A model generated the notes under the pieces. It ran no database searches. It was not told the origin of the DNA and worked only from the letters and a program-made list of their open reading frames with translations. Of a stretch of DNA of 64,000 nucleotides, positions 59,205 to 64,000 are shown piece after piece; the stretch's first letter is position 1, and every line of letters starts with the position of its first letter. Source of the DNA: Lawsonibacter celer (lineage in GTDB: Bacteria; Bacillota; Clostridia; Oscillospirales; Oscillospiraceae). Location: positions 744,001 through 808,000 of the forward strand of contig NZ_JACOEA010000001.1 of assembly GCF_014281125.1 (NCBI RefSeq). The letters are read 5' to 3'. A program made the position numbers and the translations under genes.

Positions 59205-62200
59205 GGCGCACCTCCAGCAAGTTCTTTTCCACAGCGTCAGGAACGAGATCCCACAGCTTGTCCCGATAGCCAAGGGCGACCAGATATTTCACAGCTTCTC
59301 GGGCTGGCACAATACGCACCAGATACTCCCGGCATTTTTCAGACACAGCCTGCAGATAGTTTCGTCCCTCCGGACGCTCCGCATAGGCAAAGAGCATCTG
59401 AATGTACTCCTCTGACTCGTTTCCGTGGGTCAGTTTTTTCATCTGTTCGCTGGTGTTTTCATCAGCAATGTCGGAGAGGATATCACCCAGCAGACGGAAT
59501 CCGTCATGACGGAAGTCGCTCAGAAGATCATGGAAGTCTGCAAACTCCGGCAGCTCGCTTACAAGGAAGCGCTCCCGGCTGTCCTCGTCCATTAAGTGCC
59601 ATTTCTCTGCGGTGACCGTGCCAAATAGTTCTGTAACGCGCTGGGGAGGCAGAGAACGGAACTGCGCATACAGCTCATCGGTATCATATGCATCCTCCTG
59701 ACCTCGGGCAAACAGGATGCGCTCTACATCACCCTTGCGTTTTGGAGCCTTATTCGTACTGCGCAGGTAACGGATGCGTTTCAGACAGGTGTTGTAATCC
59801 TCCATCAAAGAGGCAATTTTTTCTCTAATGGCAGGATCAAGGGTGTCCTTCCAGTCCGGCTTTACTGCAAAACTGAACAGTTCGGAGTCCTTGGCTTGTT
59901 TCGTCTTGGCACTGGGTGTGTTCTTTTTCATCTGCCAGGCCAGATACGGCAGGCGCTCCACGTTGGAGTCCACCTTGCTCCAGTCGGTATTTTTCAGAAA
60001 GTCCTTGATTTTGTCGGTATGTTTTTTCTCATACCAGGACCGACGGCTTGATTTGGCATCCTCCGCCAGCGACCGATACTGAAGGAATAGGTTGCGCTTC
60101 ACAGTACGGCGATTGAGATACTCATCCAGATCGGGTTTGATACCGCTCTTTGCTGAATCGATTTCCAGACCAGTGACGATGGCCAGATGCTCAACCTCCT
60201 GGCGGCATCGGTCACGCTCCTCGGCGGTGGAGTTCTCGTTGTAGGCAATGATACTGCGGTCGAGAGCTGCGTTGCAGATCTGTCCGACGCGGGAGGAGAA
60301 GGTGCTGCTGACAGCATCAAAACGGGCCTCCCAATCATCGGCATCACAAATCAGCGGCTCTGCCGCAGGAATCATCAAAAGCGGTAGGTTGTCCTGATTG
60401 GTGTAGGACTCGTATTTTTTGAAGTCGCCGTAGCTGTCATAATTGCGGCGCACGCAGTCGTTCAGAATGGGATCGGTGATGGTACGGATCATGTCACCAT
60501 CATAGTCCGCGCCGCCCAAACGCTCTGCCGCCAGCATGTTTGAGTCAACCATGACCACATCGCTCAGATGACCAAAGTAGTGGCTGCGCATGTTGTTTTT
60601 ATCGTCGTAGAAAGAGAGGAGAAGTTCTTCGTTGCGGGCGATGTGAGGGTTACGCAAAAGCGTGCAGCTCCCATCGTGTTGATAATCAGCCTTCGGTGCA
60701 TAGAAGGCTCGCTCAGGAAAATGGTTGGTCATGGCGGCGTTGAAATAGAGATCATTTCTCTTGCTGCGTTTCGCCTTCGGGTCAATCAGCAGAACAAGGA
60801 AGTCCAGCAGGTCTCCGGAGAGATAGCGAATGTCACCGTCCACGATCAGACGGCCTTCTCCGTACTGCTCATAAATCTGCTCAGCCTTGTCATCAAGGAT
60901 TTTTGTAAAAGCAGGCTCATTGATCAGAAGCACGTTTTTCTTCAGCGCCGATGCCATGTGTTCCACCGTGGTCTTTTCTCCCATGCGGAAGAAAACCTGC
61001 TTCAAATGCTTGAGGAAATAGTTGATGCGGAACTCGGAATTAGCACGGAAATTATAGTAAGCCAGCTCTGTCTGTTTGGTGAGCCAGTGTCGCGGGTCAT
61101 CGGCAGGACTGTGCGTCCAGCCGGCGGGAAGATCAGAAGGACGGAATTCCTCTGCCTGAATGGAAATGGTAGTCAGAAACTGATAGTTCAGTTCTGTGGT
61201 GGATTCCGGTTCTTCGCGGCTCACCTGCGTGATATACAGCGCATGGTCGTACTTCCGGAAAGCGATCCAATAGTCCTCCCAGAACATACCGTTCTCTTTC
61301 AGCCAACCGTAGCCTTTGAACATGCTCTTGGTCAGAATGACCTCCACATCATCAACAGCGTGAACGTTGCCCCAGATATCGGTGATGGTTTTCGTGCCGC
61401 AGTTTTTCAGAAAGTCCTTGAAGTCCACCTGATGCAGCATGCCCTTCACAAAAGGCAGTCTAATCTGAAAAGAGGTGTGGACATGCTCTCCACAGAGCCG
61501 TTCGTCAATGGCCTCAGCATATTGCGTGGAGATCAAGCCCTCACCGTCAAAGCAGGTGATGTTGATATCCGCGCGTTTTTCCACTCGCTCATATTTGCGG
61601 GTGCTGTTTTGGGTGCCGTCATCCTCGACGGTAATGACATTAACGTTAGGTACGGTGCGCACCGGATTGTCGATGACGATCACACGGCTCGGCACATCAA
61701 TGCCGACATCCTCCACACGAACACCGGTGGACATCATCAGTCCGTTGTAGGCGTAGAGCTTACTGAGCTGACACTGACCGATGTGCATCCCCAGCATAAT
61801 GCGGCGGCGCACACGCTCATACAGATCTGCGCGAATGAAGGATAGCCGTCCGTTGCGGCTCATATTGCCGGAGCGCTCAAAAGCAACATACCGGTACGGC
61901 GTGCTGCCGATGGTCAGAGTGATACCTTCCGGACGGAACATATCTCTGGCTTTCGCTTTCCGTAAAATCTGTCTGCCGCTGTTGCCGCGCACATCAAAGA
62001 TACCGGAGAAATCCATATAGAAAATTGCATCGTCCAGTTTCGTGGATGCATATTTTGAAGCGGAACTGTTTTCGCCTCTGCCATCGATCTCACAGAGGAT
62101 CTGGTGAAACAGAGCGTTGCTGCTCTGCTCATGAGTGGCTCCGGGATTTTTGCATTTCATCGTAGAGAAGTGATCCAACTCGAAAATATATTTTCCGTCT

Positions 62201-62268
62201 CTCTGTACTGCGTAGCTGATGACAGCTTTCGCAGAAAGCTCATAGATCACGTATTTCTGTTGTCTCAC
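59194..62268 (-). CDS. Putative single-subunit two-barrel RNA polymerase (QDE-1/YonO-like)
   Basis: 1024 residues, GTG at 62268 after GGAGGTG. Residues 588-592 are DYDGD in AERLGGADYDGDMIRT, the DxDGD metal-binding loop of the second double-psi beta-barrel in QDE-1, RDR and YonO polymerases. About 50 residues earlier LLRNPHIARNEELLL matches the conserved turn before it, and DVVMVDSNMLAAERLGG the strand leading in. Homologues make RNA from DNA or RNA templates. No multi-subunit RNAP similarity beyond this fold. Template and role unknown; the element context suggests transcribing its own genes or priming. Confidence 0.78.
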   Translation of the reverse strand: MRQQKYVIYELSAKAVISYAVQRDGKYIFELDHFSTMKCKNPGATHEQSSNALFHQILCEIDGRGENSSASKYASTKLDDAIFYMDFSGIFDVRGNSGRQILRKAKARDMFRPEGITLTIGSTPYRYVAFERSGNMSRNGRLSFIRADLYERVRRRIMLGMHIGQCQLSKLYAYNGLMMSTGVRVEDVGIDVPSRVIVIDNPVRTVPNVNVITVEDDGTQNSTRKYERVEKRADINITCFDGEGLISTQYAEAIDERLCGEHVHTSFQIRLPFVKGMLHQVDFKDFLKNCGTKTITDIWGNVHAVDDVEVILTKSMFKGYGWLKENGMFWEDYWIAFRKYDHALYITQVSREEPESTTELNYQFLTTISIQAEEFRPSDLPAGWTHSPADDPRHWLTKQTELAYYNFRANSEFRINYFLKHLKQVFFRMGEKTTVEHMASALKKNVLLINEPAFTKILDDKAEQIYEQYGEGRLIVDGDIRYLSGDLLDFLVLLIDPKAKRSKRNDLYFNAAMTNHFPERAFYAPKADYQHDGSCTLLRNPHIARNEELLLSFYDDKNNMRSHYFGHLSDVVMVDSNMLAAERLGGADYDGDMIRTITDPILNDCVRRNYDSYGDFKKYESYTNQDNLPLLMIPAAEPLICDADDWEARFDAVSSTFSSRVGQICNAALDRSIIAYNENSTAEERDRCRQEVEHLAIVTGLEIDSAKSGIKPDLDEYLNRRTVKRNLFLQYRSLAEDAKSSRRSWYEKKHTDKIKDFLKNTDWSKVDSNVERLPYLAWQMKKNTPSAKTKQAKDSELFSFAVKPDWKDTLDPAIREKIASLMEDYNTCLKRIRYLRSTNKAPKRKGDVERILFARGQEDAYDTDELYAQFRSLPPQRVTELFGTVTAEKWHLMDEDSRERFLVSELPEFADFHDLLSDFRHDGFRLLGDILSDIADENTSEQMKKLTHGNESEEYIQMLFAYAERPEGRNYLQAVSEKCREYLVRIVPAREAVKYLVALGYRDKLWDLVPDAVEKNLLEVRHGK

Positions 62269-62327
62269 AATATCACCTCCACACGCTCATCATATCACAA
62301 AACCTAAAATTTGCAATATAGACACTG

Positions 62328-62356
62328 CTCCCGAAATTTCCTCGGGAGTCATTTTT
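62328..62356 (+). terminator. Hairpin with T-run before the winged-helix gene
   Basis: Stem CTCCCGA/TCGGGAG (62328-62334 with 62342-62348) and TCATTTTTA. It lies between the divergent polymerase and winged-helix genes, 35 nt upstream of the latter, so it could be an attenuator. Confidence 0.55.
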
Positions 62357-62390
62357 ATTTCACAAACAAAATGAAAGTGAGGAAACACAA

Positions 62391-62753
62391 ATGCAAATTT
62401 TAGGCGAAAGATTTTTCAAATTGAGCAACGCAATGTTCATCTACGGACTCACACCGGTACAGTTCGTGGTCTACAGTTATCTGGTGAGTTGTGCCGGAAG
62501 TCGAGGTAGATGCTGGCCCAGCATGCAGACCATCGCTGCAAACTGTAGCTGCTCTCCCACCACGGCTCGTGCTGCGGTACAGGAGTTAAAGCGTCGCGGC
62601 TTTATCAACTATGTTCCTACCTACGAAAGACGGTACGGACAAAACCGCCAGACCAACAACACCTATTTCATTCTGAATCTGCCTCCGCTGCCCAAGCCGA
62701 AGGAAGAAGCGCCTGTGTATGTGGATGCAAACGGAGAGGAGGTGACAGCATGA
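62391..62753 (+). CDS. Winged-helix DNA-binding protein, replication-initiator-like
   Basis: 120 residues. FFKLSNAMFIYGLTPVQFVV, then CWPSMQTIAANCSCSPTTAR and ELKRRGFI form the winged helix found at the N-terminus of RepA-like initiators and in stand-alone regulators of Clostridial conjugative elements. The proline-rich tail has no known domain. It overlaps the next gene by ATGA. Confidence 0.85.
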   Translation: MQILGERFFKLSNAMFIYGLTPVQFVVYSYLVSCAGSRGRCWPSMQTIAANCSCSPTTARAAVQELKRRGFINYVPTYERRYGQNRQTNNTYFILNLPPLPKPKEEAPVYVDANGEEVTA

Positions 62754-63115
62754 TGCGTGAACTGATTGAGTACGCAATCAGCATGGACGGAATGATCACC
62801 GCAGAGCGAACGCTCTACGTCATGGACATGGTCGAAGCTGAAAGTGAGTACGAACTCGGTGCACCTCTCGACCGGGAAGCTATCAAGTACCTGTATATCG
62901 CAAACAACCCTGGTGAGCTGACTGAGATGGAAGCGTGCTGTGCAAAGCTCCTCATTGAGAAGTACAAGCGCAAATTCAACACCGATCTGCTCCGGCTTGT
63001 GATGAAACACGGAGTGGAAGAGGCAGGCCGTATGTACGGTTCTTCTGGCGATTTTGCAAGGGAGATTTTGGCCTATTTTGAGGCAAATTGCGGCACGAAA
63101 GGAAAAGCGGGATAA
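62750..63115 (+). CDS. Small conserved mobile-element protein
   Basis: 121 residues (ATG at 62750 or 62753). Helical: ISMDGMITAERTLYVMDMVE, LTEMEACCAKLLIEKYKRKF, FAREILAYFEANCG. Always-next-to-mobilisation genes in similar elements, as far as I can judge; no function known. Confidence 0.75.
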   Translation: MMRELIEYAISMDGMITAERTLYVMDMVEAESEYELGAPLDREAIKYLYIANNPGELTEMEACCAKLLIEKYKRKFNTDLLRLVMKHGVEEAGRMYGSSGDFAREILAYFEANCGTKGKAG

Positions 63116-63303
63116 AGCACCGACGTCTTAACCGCCGTCGATGCAATCACATCTGCCCGCAGTGCGGGCAGTTTCAAGGGTTTTCCGACAACCGAAACCT
63201 GGTGTCTGTTTCGGCAATGAATGAGCATTCTGACGTCTCATTCACGGAAAAGCCCGCAAAATCAAGCGTTTGAGCGGTGCCACACCGCAGAAATGGAGGA
63301 AAA
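63116..63303. other. Candidate origin of transfer (oriT) or structured leader
   Basis: 188 non-coding bases directly before the mobilisation genes. They hold three nested stem-loops: 63153-63160 with 63164-63171, 63192-63198 with 63208-63214, and 63218-63225 with 63237-63244, inside an imperfect outer pair (63178-63187 with 63246-63256). Position and symmetry are those of an oriT. A regulatory RNA leader is the alternative. Confidence 0.5.
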
Positions 63304-63747
63304 ATGAATAATACAACCAAAGAAAGCAAAATTCGTCCTACCCTGCGTGTTGATCCGAGAACGGCTCAAAGAGTCGAGCAGTGGTACAAAGCTGCCAACT
63401 GCCGCAGCCAGAATGAGTTCATGGAGCGGGCCATCAATTTCTATGCTGACTACATTGAGATGAACGACAACAACGATCTGCTGCCGCAGGCATTGCAGTC
63501 CTATCTGGATGGTCGGCTCAGTCAGTTGGAGAGCAGACTCAGCGCAATCAGCTTTGACTGTCTGGTTGGGCTGGATGAACTCACCGGTATCATCGCAGAC
63601 AACTTCGAGTTCACGGAGGATGAGCTGCGCTGCCGCAGACGGGACAGCATCAACACCGTGAAGAAAACCAACGGCTTCATCTCTCTGGAAAAGCGTGCGC
63701 GCATGAGCATGCCGTCCTACAGTGACGAGGAGGACGATCAGTGGTAA
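63304..63747 (+). CDS. Relaxosome accessory protein (ribbon-helix-helix-like)
   Basis: 147 residues, ATG at 63304 after GGAGGA. The N-terminal RPTLRVDPRTAQRVEQWYKA and SQNEFMERAINFYADYI look like a ribbon-helix-helix DNA-binding unit; the remainder is helical. It overlaps the relaxase start by 7 nt and follows the candidate oriT, the place of MobC-type nicking accessories. Confidence 0.78.
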   Translation: MNNTTKESKIRPTLRVDPRTAQRVEQWYKAANCRSQNEFMERAINFYADYIEMNDNNDLLPQALQSYLDGRLSQLESRLSAISFDCLVGLDELTGIIADNFEFTEDELRCRRRDSINTVKKTNGFISLEKRARMSMPSYSDEEDDQW

Positions 63748-64000
63748 AGCTGATTCTGAAAAGTCCCTACATCAAAAACACGGGCAACGCCGGTGGCTAT
63801 CTCAAGTACATCGGCACCCGTGAAAATGTAGAGTTGGTTCCCGATGCGCGTCCGCCTACGAAACGACAGACGCAGCTCATCAACAAACTGCTGCAGGACT
63901 TTCCCGACTGCGAAAACTCCTATGAGTACAGTGACTACCACGCCGCGCCTACAAAGGTGAATGCATCCGCGCTCATCACCATGGCGCTGGAATCCAATTG
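63741..64000 (+). CDS. MobP-type relaxase, N-terminal part (runs off the window)
   Basis: GTG at 63741 after GAGGAGG; 86 codons are visible. LILKSPYIKNTGNAGGYLKYI, TRENVELVPDARPPTKRQ and SYEYSDYHAAPTKVNASALI match the start of MobP3-like relaxases of Firmicutes integrative elements. The catalytic residues lie further on. It nicks oriT and pilots the strand during conjugation. Confidence 0.87.
   Translation, partial: MVKLILKSPYIKNTGNAGGYLKYIGTRENVELVPDARPPTKRQTQLINKLLQDFPDCENSYEYSDYHAAPTKVNASALITMALESN

Noticed and set aside
1-64000. CRISPR array
   Set aside because: No run of regularly spaced repeats with unique spacers; no cas genes.

Overview
The window comes from a high-GC, gut-type Clostridia genome; gene content and protein style fit Oscillospiraceae (Flavonifractor/Lawsonibacter-like), by inference from sequence alone. 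The left 25 kb is GC-rich housekeeping sequence. From about 43 kb rightwards the DNA is visibly AT-richer and carries mobile-element and defence genes.

Layout. 1-700: the end of an accessory segment (a VbhA-type antitoxin and the start of a Fic toxin) lying against the 3' end of tRNA-Thr, with a decayed second tRNA-Thr. 880-1190: an AT-rich block with DnaA-box-like sites. 1.2-6 kb: polA-rimI-GNAT-tsaD operon. 6-9.9 kb: ECF sigma factor with a membrane-anchored partner, MATE exporter, M20 amidohydrolase. 9.9-12.3 kb: cysE-cysS under a cysteine T-box. 12.3-13.1 kb: HTH regulator plus membrane protein behind a three-repeat operator. 13.1-19.7 kb: yqhQ, then prmC-recA-recX-nitroreductase-rimO-pgsA. 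19.7-23.3 kb: lipoprotein-response regulator-histidine kinase operon. 23.4 kb: tRNA-Leu.

24-42 kb is a flexible zone of regulators, GNAT acetyltransferases and small metabolic genes. It holds many broken genes (YoaP-type GNAT, DUF5655, GNAT, alpha/beta hydrolase, zinc alcohol dehydrogenase, CAT-like acetyltransferase). Some are damaged counterparts of intact genes at 36.8-38.8 kb. A six-gene WYL-TfoX-GyrI-GNAT/SnoaL-DUF3795-SRPBCC operon and an SGNH-rhodanese-EFR1-membrane protein-hydrolase operon are intact.

42.7-64 kb is mobile. A decayed element remnant, a membrane-protein gene between repeats and a tRNA-Pro 3'-half scar lead into a segment of about 12.3 kb. Its two ends carry an imperfect direct repeat of about 50 bp (45595-45650 and 57894-57945). 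Inside are a DUF3990 toxin/HTH antitoxin pair, two overlapping degenerate tyrosine recombinases, and an eight-gene locus: HTH protein, DNA cytosine methyltransferase, small protein, GHKL (MutL/MORC-like) ATPase, two unknown proteins, a 926-residue protein with HhH-like and sigma-region-4-like parts, and a Vsr-type endonuclease. I read this as a restriction/defence system built around a GHKL ATPase.

To its right is part of an integrative or conjugative element: DUF6809, a two-gene operon whose large product carries the DxDGD signature of QDE-1/YonO-like two-barrel RNA polymerases, a winged-helix replication-type protein, a candidate oriT, a relaxosome accessory protein and the start of a MobP-type relaxase. 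The GHKL-linked locus and the RNA-polymerase-like pair are the two most interesting systems here.
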